This document shows positions 35,881-45,054 of a stretch of 64,000 bases of DNA, in pieces. The position numbers were made by a program, and so were the translations under genes. Below the pieces are notes generated by a model. It saw only the letters and a list, made by a program, of their open reading frames with translations, had not been told where the DNA came from and ran no database searches. How positions within the stretch are numbered: the first letter of the stretch is position 1; the number at the start of each line of letters is the position of its first letter. Origin of the DNA: Parvibaculum sp035325945 (GTDB lineage: Bacteria; Pseudomonadota; Alphaproteobacteria; Parvibaculales; Parvibaculaceae); contig NZ_DAOKYX010000011.1 of assembly GCF_035325945.1 (NCBI RefSeq), positions 1 through 64,000 on the forward strand, written 5' to 3'.

Positions 35881-38250
35881 ATGACCACTTACGAAAACTT
35901 CAAATTCGAGGTCGATGGCGACGGCATCGCGCTCATCACCTGGGACATGCCCAACCGTTCGATGAACGTGCTCTCGCAGAGCTCCATGGCCGACATGGCC
36001 GCGATCATCGAGGCGATCGTTTCCGACGAGAAGATCCAGGGCGCCATCCTCACCTCGGGCAAGGATGCCTTCTGCGCCGGCGCCGATCTTTCCATGATGG
36101 GCGGTCAGGCGGGCGGCGGCTCCGGCGGCGGNNNNNNNNNNNNNNNNNNNNNNNNNNNNNNNNNNNNNNNNNNNNNNNNNNNNNNNNNNNNNNNNNNNNN
36201 NNNNNNNNNNNNNNNNNNNNNNNNNNNNNNNGGCGGCGGCTCCGGCGGCGGTTCCCGTGAAGAGCGCGTCAAGGCGATGTATGAAGGCAATCTGCACTTC
36301 AACATGCTGCTTCGCCGCCTCGAGACCTGCGGCAAGCCGATCGTCGCCGCCATCAACGGCACGGCGCTTGGCGGCGGCCTCGAAGTGACGCTCGCCTGCC
36401 ATTACCGCATCGCGGCAGACAATCCGAAGACGCAGATCGGGCTTCCCGAAGCGAAGGTCGGTCTGCTGCCGGGCGGCGGCGGCACGCAGCGCCTGCCGCG
36501 CCTGATCGGTGCGGCGGCGGCCCTACCGCTGATCCTTCAGGGTACGGCGCTCGATCCGCAAAAGGCGCTGAAGTCCGGCATCGTGCACAAGGTCGTGCCC
36601 GCAGCCGAACTTCTGAGCGCGGCCAAGGCCTGGCTCAAGGAAGGGCTCGCGCAGCCGAAAGTGAAGCATGGCAAGAAGGGCCCGGAAGTCTGCCCGATCG
36701 CCATTCAGCCCTGGGACCGCGAAGGCTATCGCGTTCCGGGCGGCGGCCCGCATGACGGCAAGGGTGGCCAGACCTTCACCATCGGCAATGCCACGCTCCA
36801 CAAGACCACGCATGGCAACTTCCCGGCGCAGCAGTACATCATGTCCTGCGTTTATGAAGGGCTTCAGGTGCCGATCGAGGCGGGTCTTCGCATCGAGACG
36901 CGCTACTTCACGAAGCTGCTGATGGACCCGCGCTCCAAGGCGATGATCCGTTCGCTCTTCCTCTCGATGCAGGAACTGGGCAAGGGCGCGCGCCGTCCGG
37001 CCGGCGTCCCGGACTTCAAGGTGAAGAAGCTCGGCATTCTCGGCGCGGGCATGATGGGTGCGGGCATCGCCTATGTGTCGGCGCAGGCCGGCATGGAGGT
37101 CGTGCTTCTCGACACCGATCAGGCGAATGCCGAAAAGGGCAAGGCCTATTCCGAGAAGCTTCTCGCCAAGCAGCTCGAAAAGGGCAGGACGACGCAGGAG
37201 AAGGCCGATGCGCTGCTCGCGCGCATCAAGCCGACGACGAGCTATGACGACCTCAAGGGCGCCGATCTCGTCATCGAGGCGGTGTTCGAGAATCGCGACA
37301 TCAAGGCCGATGTGACGAAGAAGTCCGAGCCCATGCTCGCCGAAGGCGGCATCTACGGCTCGAACACCTCGACGCTGCCGATCACCGGCCTTGCGGAAGC
37401 CGCGAAGCATCAGGAAAACTTCATCGGCATCCATTTCTTCTCGCCTGTCGACAAGATGCAGCTCGTCGAGATCATCATGGGCAAGCGCACGAGCCAGGAA
37501 ACGCTGGCGAAGGCGATGGACTATGTGAAGCAGATCAGGAAGACGCCGATCGTCGTCAATGACAGCCGCGGCTTCTACACCTCGCGCTGCTTCGGCACCT
37601 ATGTCGGCGAAGGTCTTGCGATGCTCGCCGAGGGCATCAAGCCCGCGATCATCGAGAATGTCGGCCGCACGACCGGCATGCCGATGCCGCCTCTGGCGCT
37701 CAACGACGAGGTGTCGCTCGATCTGGCCTACAAGGTCCGTGAGCAGACGAAGAAGGACCTTGGCGACAAGTATGTCGCGGGCCCGGCGGACAAGATCGTC
37801 GAGAAGATGGTCGTCGAGCTTGGCCGCGTCGGCAAGAAGGCCGCCAAGGGCTTCTACGACTATCCGGCCGATGGCAAGAAGAAGCTGTGGCCGGGCCTCG
37901 CCGACATCGCGGGCACGCACAAGGATATCGACGACGTCGACGTCGAGGAGCTGAAGAAGCGCTTCCTCTACATCCAGTCGCTCGAGGCCGCGCGCTGCTT
38001 CGAGGAAGGCGTCGTCACCGACGTGCGCGATGCCGATGTCGGCGCGATTCTCGGCTGGGGCTTCGCACCCTGGACTGGCGGTCCGCTCTCGCTCATCGAC
38101 ATGGTCGGTGCGAAGGAGTTCGTCGACACCTGCGACAAGCTCGCCCAGAAATACGGCGAACGCTTCAAGCCGACGAAGCTTCTGCGCGACATGGCCGAGA
38201 AGGGCGACACCTTCTATGCGCGCTTCGCGCCGCAGAAGGCCGCTGCATGA
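35881..38250 (+). CDS. Bifunctional enoyl-CoA hydratase / 3-hydroxyacyl-CoA dehydrogenase (gap inside)
   Basis: This trifunctional-type beta-oxidation protein has an N-terminal enoyl-CoA hydratase domain (AFCAGADLSMM, then GTALGGGLEVTLACHYRIA and GLPEAKVGLLPGGGGTQRLPRL). The NAD-binding 3-hydroxyacyl-CoA dehydrogenase domain follows (KLGILGAGMMGAGIAYVSAQ, GSNTSTLPIT, IGIHFFSPVDKMQLVEII), then a C-terminal dimerisation domain. It hydrates trans-2-enoyl-CoA and oxidises the 3-hydroxy product with NAD. A 100-N gap at 36132-36231 falls in the hydratase domain, flanked on both sides by the same GGGSGG-coding 20-base stretch. Adjacent to the thiolase gene, it is FadJ/FadB-like. Confidence 0.93.
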   Translation: MTTYENFKFEVDGDGIALITWDMPNRSMNVLSQSSMADMAAIIEAIVSDEKIQGAILTSGKDAFCAGADLSMMGGQAGGGSGGXXXXXXXXXXXXXXXXXXXXXXXXXXXXXXXXXXGGGSGGGSREERVKAMYEGNLHFNMLLRRLETCGKPIVAAINGTALGGGLEVTLACHYRIAADNPKTQIGLPEAKVGLLPGGGGTQRLPRLIGAAAALPLILQGTALDPQKALKSGIVHKVVPAAELLSAAKAWLKEGLAQPKVKHGKKGPEVCPIAIQPWDREGYRVPGGGPHDGKGGQTFTIGNATLHKTTHGNFPAQQYIMSCVYEGLQVPIEAGLRIETRYFTKLLMDPRSKAMIRSLFLSMQELGKGARRPAGVPDFKVKKLGILGAGMMGAGIAYVSAQAGMEVVLLDTDQANAEKGKAYSEKLLAKQLEKGRTTQEKADALLARIKPTTSYDDLKGADLVIEAVFENRDIKADVTKKSEPMLAEGGIYGSNTSTLPITGLAEAAKHQENFIGIHFFSPVDKMQLVEIIMGKRTSQETLAKAMDYVKQIRKTPIVVNDSRGFYTSRCFGTYVGEGLAMLAEGIKPAIIENVGRTTGMPMPPLALNDEVSLDLAYKVREQTKKDLGDKYVAGPADKIVEKMVVELGRVGKKAAKGFYDYPADGKKKLWPGLADIAGTHKDIDDVDVEELKKRFLYIQSLEAARCFEEGVVTDVRDADVGAILGWGFAPWTGGPLSLIDMVGAKEFVDTCDKLAQKYGERFKPTKLLRDMAEKGDTFYARFAPQKAAA
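36132..36231. other. Assembly gap (100 N) flanked by identical 20-bp sequence
   Basis: The 20 bases before (36112-36131) and after (36232-36251) the gap are identical, GGCGGCGGCTCCGGCGGCGG. Either a tandem Gly-Ser-coding repeat could not be assembled, or two overlapping contig ends were joined with a placeholder and the true gap is zero. Confidence 0.97.
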
Positions 38251-38260
38251 CATGAGGCGT

Positions 38261-38289
38261 CCCGGCTCCCTCGCCATGAGGGGGCCGGG
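38261..38289 (+). terminator. Strong hairpin after the beta-oxidation operon, possible terminator
   Basis: CCCGGCTCCCTC (38261-38272) and GAGGGGGCCGGG (38278-38289) pair over 12 positions with one G-T around a five-base loop. It lies 11 bases after the stop of the hydratase/dehydrogenase gene. There is no long T tract, so it may instead protect the 3' end of the mRNA. Confidence 0.45.
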
Positions 38290-38503
38290 CCCTTCCCGCC
38301 CGTGGCCCGCCGCCGCCCGGGCCGAGTGAAATGAAAATTGCACCTCATTGTGTGACAGTGCGCCACGCCGCGCGAAAAGGGCGGGACTCCGCCGCCACAT
38401 TTAAATTTTTAGTAAAAAGGGCAGGCGGATCTTATCCGCGTTTAAGGGACTGGTGCCGCATACAGGTCTGTATGTAATCGGTGGCTTTCTGGGTCCCTTC
38501 ACA

Positions 38504-39589
38504 ATGTCCAATACCTCGCCAAAGGGTCGTGTCTTGACGGCGCTTGAGCCGGTTTCCTCGCGCGTGCCGCGCAAGGTCATCGAGCAGATGCGCATTCCCC
38601 AGGATCTCATCGGCAAGATCGCGGAGCTTCACCAGCGCTATCTCCTGCGCAAGCCCAATGGCTGGCGTGTGCATCTGAAGGATTGCGATCTGTCGGGTCT
38701 CGACATTCGCAACCTGAATTTCTCCGAAGGCCAGTTCGTCAATTGCGACTTCGCGGGCGCGGATATGGAGGATGCGCGCTTCGTCGATGCCGATCTCTTC
38801 AGCGCCTGCTTCGATCGCGCGAACCTCACCCGCACCAATTTCACCGGCGCCGATCTGCGCGGCGCCCAGTTCGACGGCGCCGAACTCAGCGCCGCGACGC
38901 TTGATGGCGCCGATCTCGGACTTGGCGTGGTCTTCCGCCACGGCAAGGAAAGCTCGATGAGGCAAAGCATATCTAGCTTCCGCAATGCCAATCTTCGCGG
39001 CACCAACCTCGCGGACGCGAAGCTCGCGGGCGCGAGTTTCGAGGGCGCGGAGTTGAGCGGCGTCAACATGCAGGGCGCAGATCTGCGCGATTCCAATTTC
39101 TCCGGCGCGAAGCTCGTTGATGTTTCCCTGCACAGGGCCAATCTCACCGACGCGGATTTGCGCGCGGCGATCATGGATGACGCGACCGCGAAACTTGCCG
39201 ATTCCGTTCTGGGCGCGAAGAAGGCCCGCAAGGCGCCGCTCGCCGCCCGGCTCGAGCAGATACTCAACGACCACCTGCTGTGGATTCAGTCAGACCGGCG
39301 GCAGGGGCTTCGCGCCGATTTCTCCGAAATGTATCTCGCGGGCTTCGACCTCTCGGGCCGCATTCTGGCCGGTGCGAAGTTCGAGCGCGCCATTCTGTCT
39401 GATGCCAATCTGTCCGGTACCATTCTCGCGGCTGCCGATCTGCGCGACGCCGTGCTCGTGCGGGCAAATCTCACGCGGGCGGACCTCCGCGGTGCCGATC
39501 TGCGCGGCGCCGATCTTCGCGAAGCGCGCCAGGACGACGCCCTCATCGGAACGCTTGTCGGGACCACGCTGGCGACGCGCCGCGAATAG
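38504..39589 (+). CDS. Pentapeptide repeat protein
   Basis: This 361-residue protein has a helical N-terminal region (KVIEQMRIPQDLIGKIAELHQRYLL) and two blocks of A(D/N)LxX pentapeptides that would fold as right-handed quadrilateral beta-helices: residues about 55-220 (ANLTRTNFTGADLRGAQFDG) and about 275-345 (ANLTRADLRGADLRGADLRE). A non-repeat helical stretch near 230-270 separates the blocks (LAARLEQILNDHLLW). Such proteins are scaffolds, some mimicking DNA; no particular target is visible. The start could also be the GTG at 38453 with an AAGGGA upstream. The gene lies alone in an AT-rich promoter region. Confidence 0.85.
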   Translation: MSNTSPKGRVLTALEPVSSRVPRKVIEQMRIPQDLIGKIAELHQRYLLRKPNGWRVHLKDCDLSGLDIRNLNFSEGQFVNCDFAGADMEDARFVDADLFSACFDRANLTRTNFTGADLRGAQFDGAELSAATLDGADLGLGVVFRHGKESSMRQSISSFRNANLRGTNLADAKLAGASFEGAELSGVNMQGADLRDSNFSGAKLVDVSLHRANLTDADLRAAIMDDATAKLADSVLGAKKARKAPLAARLEQILNDHLLWIQSDRRQGLRADFSEMYLAGFDLSGRILAGAKFERAILSDANLSGTILAAADLRDAVLVRANLTRADLRGADLRGADLREARQDDALIGTLVGTTLATRRE

Positions 39590-39592
39590 GCG

Positions 39593-40000
39593 CTACCAGG
39601 TAAGCACCTTCTTCGTCACCATGACGTTATAGCCGAGCCCGCCATCGGCCCTCGCCTGGAACTCGAAACCGCTGCCGGCCTGCTCGTTCCTGCCCCCGGT
39701 GAAGCCGAGGCCGCCATTTCCGATCGGGGCGCCGTCGTCATTATTGCCGGTGAGGAAGGCCGTGAGGCTCGGCGCCGTGGCGCCGCCGCCTCGGGCGGCA
39801 AGGTTGCCGCGGCTGCCAGCATTGCCGCCCGCCGCCCCGCCGATGACGCCGCTCACCGCGCCGACGGCTGCACCCGCGGTGGATGCGACGGCGCCGATCA
39901 GCTCGCCTGCCTGCGCCGGCTGCACATTCACGCTCGCGCCCGCCAGCGTGATGAGCGCCACAAATGCCGTTCCTGTGAGCCCGCCTGCAAATATGCGCAT
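39593..40000 (-). CDS. Small secreted glycine-rich protein
   Basis: This 135-residue product starts MRIFAGGLTGTAFVALITLA, a signal peptide probably cleaved near QAGE. The mature part is low-complexity, Gly/Ala-rich (AVGAVSGVIGGAAGGNAGS) and then ends in a beta-like tail QARADGGLGYNVMVTKKVLTW. The start at 40000 is supported by GGGGGGCGAAT; an upstream ATG at 40066 gives no signal sequence at the N terminus. No family is recognised. It is convergent with the pentapeptide gene, separated by three bases. Confidence 0.62.
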   Translation of the reverse strand: MRIFAGGLTGTAFVALITLAGASVNVQPAQAGELIGAVASTAGAAVGAVSGVIGGAAGGNAGSRGNLAARGGGATAPSLTAFLTGNNDDGAPIGNGGLGFTGGRNEQAGSGFEFQARADGGLGYNVMVTKKVLTW

Positions 40001-40222
40001 ATTCGCCCCCCAAGCTCTGCCACCGTCAACGATTTCCGGCGGCATTCCGCATCCCTCTTCACGCACAAATATAACCGATGGCGACGTCCCTTTTCACAAG
40101 CCGACAAAATATCGTCATGCTGGCTCAAGCGGCGGCCCTACGGCGCCGCATAGCCAAATACCGGGGATCGCGCTAGAACGGGCGCTTCCCACCGGCAGCG
40201 AACCGAAATTCCGGGACCGAAA

Positions 40223-41203
40223 ATGGACATGAAGGCACTGCGGGCGCACGCGCATGAGGTTTTGCGCGATGCGACCATTCCCGAGCTTCCCAATCATTAT
40301 CAGGGCAAGGTTCGCGACAATTACGACCTTCCTGATGGGCGGCGCATCATCATCGCCTCCGACCGGCTGAGCGCCTTCGACCGTATTCTCGCCGCCATCC
40401 CCTTCAAGGGCCGGGTCCTCACCCAGACCGCGCGCTACTGGTTCGAGGCGACCGCCGATATCTGCCCGAACCATGTGCTTGAGTATCCCGATCCGAACGT
40501 CGTGATCGGCCGCAGGCTCGACATTCTCCCCGTGGAGATCGTCGTGCGCGCCTATCTGGCGGGCACCACCGCGACCTCGATCCTCACGCTCTACAATAAG
40601 GGCGAGCGCGAGATGTATGGCGTCCGCCTGCCTGAGGGCCTGCGCGAAAACGGGAAACTGCCCGAGCCCATCATCACGCCGACGACCAAGGCCTTCGATG
40701 GCGGCCATGACGAGCCGCTCTCGCCGGCCGAAATCATCTCCAAGGGCCTGCTTTCAGCGGCGCAATGGCAGACCGTGTCGCGCTATGCGCTCGCGCTCTT
40801 CGCGCGCGGGCAGGAGCTTGCCGCGCGGCGGGGTCTCATTCTCGTCGATACGAAATACGAGTTCGGCACCGATGCCGAGGGCAACATCATCCTCGCCGAT
40901 GAGATTCACACGCCCGACAGTTCGCGCTACTGGCTCGCGGGGAGCTATCCGCAGCGCTTCGCCGAAGGCAAGCGGCCCGAAAGCTTCGACAAGGATTTCG
41001 TCCGAAGCTGGGTCGCAGAGCGATGCGATCCTTACAAGGACGATATTCCCGAAATCCCCGCCGATCTCATTGTCGAGACGGCGGCCGTCTATATTCGCGC
41101 CTTCGAGGCGATCACCGGGCAGTCCTTCGACATTCCGGAAACGCCGGAAACGCCCCTCGATCGCATCCGTCGCAGCCTCGCGCCCTATTTCACGCGAGCC
41201 TGA
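40223..41203 (+). CDS. purC: Phosphoribosylaminoimidazole-succinocarboxamide synthase
   Basis: The 326-residue SAICAR synthase joins aspartate to carboxyaminoimidazole ribotide with ATP in purine synthesis. Motifs are GKVRDNYDL, IIIASDRLSAFDRILAAIPFKG, VVRAYLAGTTATSI and the late metal site ILADEIHTPDSSRYW. The length and GTTATS block are of the yeast Ade1-like type rather than the shorter 240-residue bacterial PurC. No other pur genes are close, so the gene is single. It starts from a clear ATG following the GGGACC stretch. Confidence 0.95.
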   Translation: MDMKALRAHAHEVLRDATIPELPNHYQGKVRDNYDLPDGRRIIIASDRLSAFDRILAAIPFKGRVLTQTARYWFEATADICPNHVLEYPDPNVVIGRRLDILPVEIVVRAYLAGTTATSILTLYNKGEREMYGVRLPEGLRENGKLPEPIITPTTKAFDGGHDEPLSPAEIISKGLLSAAQWQTVSRYALALFARGQELAARRGLILVDTKYEFGTDAEGNIILADEIHTPDSSRYWLAGSYPQRFAEGKRPESFDKDFVRSWVAERCDPYKDDIPEIPADLIVETAAVYIRAFEAITGQSFDIPETPETPLDRIRRSLAPYFTRA

Positions 41204-41247
41204 TCCTGCCGCCTGTCTCTGGCTCGGAGCGCCTGTAACGAACGGGG

Positions 41248-41883
41248 CTAGTAGCCCCGTTCCATCATGCCGCCCATTCCGCCGCCGGCGCCCATATGCA
41301 GCAAGGGCGTGAACAGAACCCCGAGCACCAGCACGACCACGATTGCGGCGACCACGATAGCGGCCGTGTATATGATGACCTTGTCCTGCGGCGCCTTCAT
41401 CACATGCGGCAATCCGCGATAGAGAAGGTAGATATTGTAAAGGCCGAGCAGGCCGAGAATGCTCAAAGCCGGGATCAGCGAGAAAATGCCGGCAAGCCAG
41501 CTCGCCGTGCTCGCATAGGTCGCGACCTTGAAGGCTTGCACCCGGTCCTTGGTCGCGCCGAAGGTCGGCGCCAGCGCCTCGATGATGAGGGCGATGACAG
41601 CGACGCTCACAAGGCTCATGACATAGGTTGCGATCGCATTCGAGATGGCGCCGCCGAGCGACAGGCGGAAGTGATAGCCCATCGCGCCATAGCCGAAGAT
41701 GAGGCCGCCAAGCGCGCCCGCCAGCGCGGGGATCGCCGCGAGGATGAGGGCATATTCCGTGTAGAGCCTTTGAATGGTTGTCTGTTCGCCGTCGATCTTG
41801 GCCCATTCGGCGTCAGGCGTGAGAATGATGTTCTTTGCCCGCTCGACAATCGAAGCGGTCTTCGGCTGATCTGCTTCGCTCAT
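41248..41883 (-). CDS. Yip1 domain integral membrane protein
   Basis: This 211-residue protein has a cytoplasmic N terminus (SIVERAKNIILTPDAEWAKIDGE) and five or six membrane helices: ALILAAIPALAGALGGLIFG, YVMSLVSVAVIALIIEALAP, ASWLAGIFSLIPALSILGLL and VIIYTAAIVVAAIVVVLVLG. It ends in a Gly/Met-rich tail GAGGGMGGMMERGY. The profile is that of the YIP1 family, whose bacterial members are of unknown function. The ATG at 41883 follows GGGGGAGCAGTTC. A longer frame upstream is GC-rich noise. It is convergent with purC with a 44-base spacer. Confidence 0.82.
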   Translation of the reverse strand: MSEADQPKTASIVERAKNIILTPDAEWAKIDGEQTTIQRLYTEYALILAAIPALAGALGGLIFGYGAMGYHFRLSLGGAISNAIATYVMSLVSVAVIALIIEALAPTFGATKDRVQAFKVATYASTASWLAGIFSLIPALSILGLLGLYNIYLLYRGLPHVMKAPQDKVIIYTAAIVVAAIVVVLVLGVLFTPLLHMGAGGGMGGMMERGY

Positions 41884-42207
41884 GAACTGCTCCCCCTTGG
41901 TCTGGTGGTCCAAACTTGCCCGCATCGGAAGGGTTCGTGCGCAAATCCGTCGGCGGAGCGGACGGTCGTTCGCCGGCGCCGAAGGGTGCCCGTAACCTTT
42001 GGAAAGTGTGGGTGCGGGCGGGCCCGCTGTCAAACGCCGTGGCCGACGTGCCCTCCGGCTCGGGGGCGGAACCGGGGCCGCCGGCGGCTCCAGCGCCATA
42101 CATCATTAGGTCCTTGGCGGGGATGGCGGGCAGCGACTATAAATCTGCCCAATGTCACGCATTAAGAATGGCCGTGTGCGGCGCGCGTGAACGGGGACGG
42201 GGAAAGC
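41884..42207. other. Non-coding spacer (324 bp)
   Basis: This stretch separates the divergent Yip1 and GST-like genes. It contains an AT-rich element, CTATAAATC near 42140, compatible with a promoter for the GST-like gene, and otherwise nothing recognised. Open frames in it are GC-composition artefacts. Confidence 0.5.
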
Positions 42208-43314
42208 ATGACCGAAGGCTATGAACTCTACGGCGCCGAGCCGAGCTACTACAGCGGCAAGGTGCGCGCCTATCTGCGCTTCAAGCGTATTCCCTTCGCC
42301 GAATATCCCAACACGCCCGAGAATTACCGCAAGGTGATCCTTCCCCGCGTCGGCTGGGCGGTCATCCCCGTCATGGTCACGCCCGAGGGCGAGACGCTTC
42401 AGGATTCGACCGACATCATCGACGCGCTCGAACTGCGCTTTCCCGAGGCGCCCGTCTATCCGTCGACGGTGAAGCAGCGGCTCGCGGCCCTGCTTCTCGA
42501 AGTCTATGGCGACGAATGGCTGAAGATCCCGGCCATGCATTATCGCTGGAACCGGAATTACGACTTCGCCATTTCCGAATTCGGCAAGATGTCGGCGCCT
42601 GAACTGAACGGAGAGGCGCAGCGCGAGGCGGGCCTCAGGATTTCGAAGCCCTTTGCGGGCGCGCTCCCGTTTCTCGGTGTCACGCCCAAGACCGAAGCCG
42701 CAATCGAGACATCCTATGAGGCGCTTCTCGGAGAGTTGGACCGGCACTTCGCCGTCTATGAGTTCCTTTTCGGCACAAGGCCCTCGATCGGCGATTTCGG
42801 CCTGATCGGCCCGCTTTACGCGCATCAGTATCGCGACCCGGCATCGGGCGAGCTGATGAAGCGCATCGCGCCCAATGTCGTCGGCTGGGTTCAGCGCATG
42901 ATGAAGCCGCCCCATCCCAAGGGCGGCGAGTTTCTCGCCCGCGACGAGGTGCCGGCAACCGTGCTGCCCGTGCTTCAGCGCATGATGCGCGAAATGCTGC
43001 CCGTTCTCGTTTCGACGGCGCATCACTTCGCCAGATGGGTCGAGGAGCATCCGGGCGCGAAGCAGGGCACGGAGGAAATTCCCCGCGCCATCGGCACGCA
43101 TGTCTATGCGCTCGAGGATGCGAAGGAAAACCGCGCGATCTTCCCCTTCGATCTCTGGATGCTCCAGCGCCCGCTCGACTATCTCGCAAGCCTCGATGGG
43201 GACGAGAAGGCGCGCGCGCGCGAACTCCTGGTGGCGGTTGGCGGCGAGGCGCTGCTCGATTTCCCGGCCTTCCCCCGGCTCACGCGCCGCAACTTCAAGC
43301 TCGCGCTCGCCTGA
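42208..43314 (+). CDS. Glutathione S-transferase family protein (long)
   Basis: The 368-residue protein starts with a thioredoxin-fold GST domain (ELYGAEPSYYSGKVRAYLRF, then VGWAVIPVMVTPEGETLQDST). In it VIPVMV supplies the cis-Pro of the glutathione site and DST the conserved turn. The all-helical C-terminal half (FGTRPSIGDFGLIGPLYAH) resembles the C domain, but the protein has about 120 further residues beyond a usual GST. It probably binds or conjugates a hydrophobic substrate with glutathione. Its stop abuts the stop of the convergent SDR gene. The extension is not assigned to any family. Confidence 0.82.
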   Translation: MTEGYELYGAEPSYYSGKVRAYLRFKRIPFAEYPNTPENYRKVILPRVGWAVIPVMVTPEGETLQDSTDIIDALELRFPEAPVYPSTVKQRLAALLLEVYGDEWLKIPAMHYRWNRNYDFAISEFGKMSAPELNGEAQREAGLRISKPFAGALPFLGVTPKTEAAIETSYEALLGELDRHFAVYEFLFGTRPSIGDFGLIGPLYAHQYRDPASGELMKRIAPNVVGWVQRMMKPPHPKGGEFLARDEVPATVLPVLQRMMREMLPVLVSTAHHFARWVEEHPGAKQGTEEIPRAIGTHVYALEDAKENRAIFPFDLWMLQRPLDYLASLDGDEKARARELLVAVGGEALLDFPAFPRLTRRNFKLALA

Positions 43315-44106
43315 TCACTTCACCTGGCCGCCATCGACCACCAGCACAGCGCCGGTGATGAAGCTCGCACGCGGGCTCGCCAGGAAGAGCGCCGCATCGG
43401 CGATTTCTTCGACCTTGCCGAAGCGGCGCAGCGCCACCTCGCGTTTGATCCAGCGCGCCCAGTCGTCCGGCCGCTCCTTCGTGTTCTTCTCCCACACGCC
43501 GCCCTCGAAGAGGATGTTGCCGGGCGCGATCGCATTGACGCGGATGCCTTCCTTGCCGACGAGCTTGGAAAGCGCCCGCGTCGTCTGGTTGACCGCCGCT
43601 TTCGACGCCGCATAGGTGACGGCGGTGCCGAGCGCCTCGACGCCGGCGATGGAGGAAATGAAGATCAGATTTGCGCCCTCGCGCTCTGCGGCGGGCCGCT
43701 TGACGATGCGCCTCAGCGCCTCGCGCGCAAGGAAGAACGAGCCCGAGAGGTTCTGAAGAAGGTCTGCATCCCACAGCTCGTCCGAAACGTCGAAGCCGAG
43801 CGGCGCCTTCGACATGCCGACATTGGCGATGACGGTGTGAAGCCCGCCGAGCTTTGCCTCCGTCGCGTCGAGCGCGGCGGCGAGATCGGCCGTGTTCGTC
43901 ATATCGCCCGCAATGGTGAGAAGGCCGGATGCCGGAACCCCCTCGGCGATGAGCGCCTCGCGCGCCTTGTCGAGCGCAGCTTCACCCCGTCCGGTAAGCG
44001 CGACCCTTGCCCCCTCCCGCGCGAAGGCCCGCGCCATGCCGAAGCCGATACCCCGGCTCGCGCCTGCGATAAAGACCGTTTTGCCCTTGAGTTCGAGATC
44101 CATCAT
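43315..44106 (-). CDS. SDR family oxidoreductase
   Basis: This 263-residue short-chain dehydrogenase shows the cofactor site VFIAGASRGIGFGM, then the catalytic Ser in IFISSIAG, the Tyr/Lys pair in VTYAASKAAVNQ, and the C-terminal FITGAVLVVDGGQVK. These are the features of a classical NAD(P)-dependent SDR acting on a hydroxy- or ketoacyl substrate. The substrate is not identified, but the divergent neighbours are enoyl-CoA hydratase and an alpha/beta hydrolase. The start at 44106 or 44103 follows a GGCGGGGGA stretch. The end meets the GST gene end to end. Confidence 0.9.
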   Translation of the reverse strand: MMDLELKGKTVFIAGASRGIGFGMARAFAREGARVALTGRGEAALDKAREALIAEGVPASGLLTIAGDMTNTADLAAALDATEAKLGGLHTVIANVGMSKAPLGFDVSDELWDADLLQNLSGSFFLAREALRRIVKRPAAEREGANLIFISSIAGVEALGTAVTYAASKAAVNQTTRALSKLVGKEGIRVNAIAPGNILFEGGVWEKNTKERPDDWARWIKREVALRRFGKVEEIADAALFLASPRASFITGAVLVVDGGQVK

Positions 44107-44241
44107 TCCCCCGCCTTGCCGGATTTCCTTGTCCGCACAGTGCAGGCCAAGCCCGCCCCGGCGTCAAGCGGCCTTGCTTGTCGGCGCGTGCACGCCTGCC
44201 TTAGACTTCCCTCAACCAGAAAAATCGAACGGGAGAAGCTC

Positions 44242-45054
44242 ATGGAATACGCCCAGATCAGGGTCGAGAAGCGGGGAGCCGTCGCGCTCATCACGTTGAA
44301 CCGGCCCGACCGCCTCAATGCGTGGACGCCGCGCATGGCCGAAGAGCTTGGTCATGCGATCTCCGCCGCCAATGACGACCGCGACATTGGCGCCATCGTG
44401 ATGACGGGCGAGGGGCGCGGCTTTTGCGCCGGTGCCGATGTCGATCAGGTCTTCAAGGCGCGGGTGGACGGCAAGGACCCCGGCAACGATACGCGCGGCG
44501 GCTCGGGCGGCATGCCGGCGGGCGTGGACTGGATCGCGCTTGCCCGTTCGTCGAAGCCGCTGATCGCGGCTGTGAACGGCGTCGCCGTCGGCATCGGCGT
44601 CACCATGATCCTTCCCTTCGATGTCATCGTCGCGGCGGAAGAGGCGAAGTTCGGCCTCGTCTTCGTCAAGATGGGCATCGTGCCGGAGCTTGCCTCGTCG
44701 CATTTCCTCGTTTCCCGCATGGGTTGGGGCAATGCAAGCGAGATGATGCTGACGGGCCGCCTCTATCCGGCGGAGGAAGCGCGTGCGAAAGGTCTTTGCG
44801 AATATGTCGTTCCGCAGGCGGAGCTTCTTTCAAAGGCGCTCGAAATCGCCGAACTGATCGCCGAGAACCCCTCGCGCCAGCTTCGCATGACCAAGGCGCT
44901 TCTCACCGAGAATGCCTGCACGACCGATCTCGCCCGCGCCCAGAAGCTGGAGACGGATGCGCTTCAGATCTGTTGGACGACGCCGGAGCATCGCGAGGCG
45001 GTCGATGCGTTCCTCAACAAGCGCAAGCCCGATTTCCGGAAGGTGGCATCATGA
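44242..45054 (+). CDS. Enoyl-CoA hydratase/isomerase family protein
   Basis: This 270-residue crotonase-fold protein binds CoA thioester through the oxyanion segments RGFCAGADVDQV and AVNGVAVGIGVT. The active loop KFGLVFVKMGIVPELASSHFL has Glu in a position of the hydratase catalytic acid. It may hydrate enoyl-CoA or isomerise its double bond. ATG 44242 follows GGGAGAAGCTC. It overlaps the following hydrolase gene by four bases (ATGA), so the two are translationally coupled, which suggests the hydrolase uses a product or relative of its substrate. Confidence 0.92.
   Translation: MEYAQIRVEKRGAVALITLNRPDRLNAWTPRMAEELGHAISAANDDRDIGAIVMTGEGRGFCAGADVDQVFKARVDGKDPGNDTRGGSGGMPAGVDWIALARSSKPLIAAVNGVAVGIGVTMILPFDVIVAAEEAKFGLVFVKMGIVPELASSHFLVSRMGWGNASEMMLTGRLYPAEEARAKGLCEYVVPQAELLSKALEIAELIAENPSRQLRMTKALLTENACTTDLARAQKLETDALQICWTTPEHREAVDAFLNKRKPDFRKVAS

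Noticed and set aside
36600..38400. Long open frames on the minus strand opposite the beta-oxidation genes
   Set aside because: They are Arg- and Glu-rich antisense shadows of high-GC coding sequence, without family motifs.
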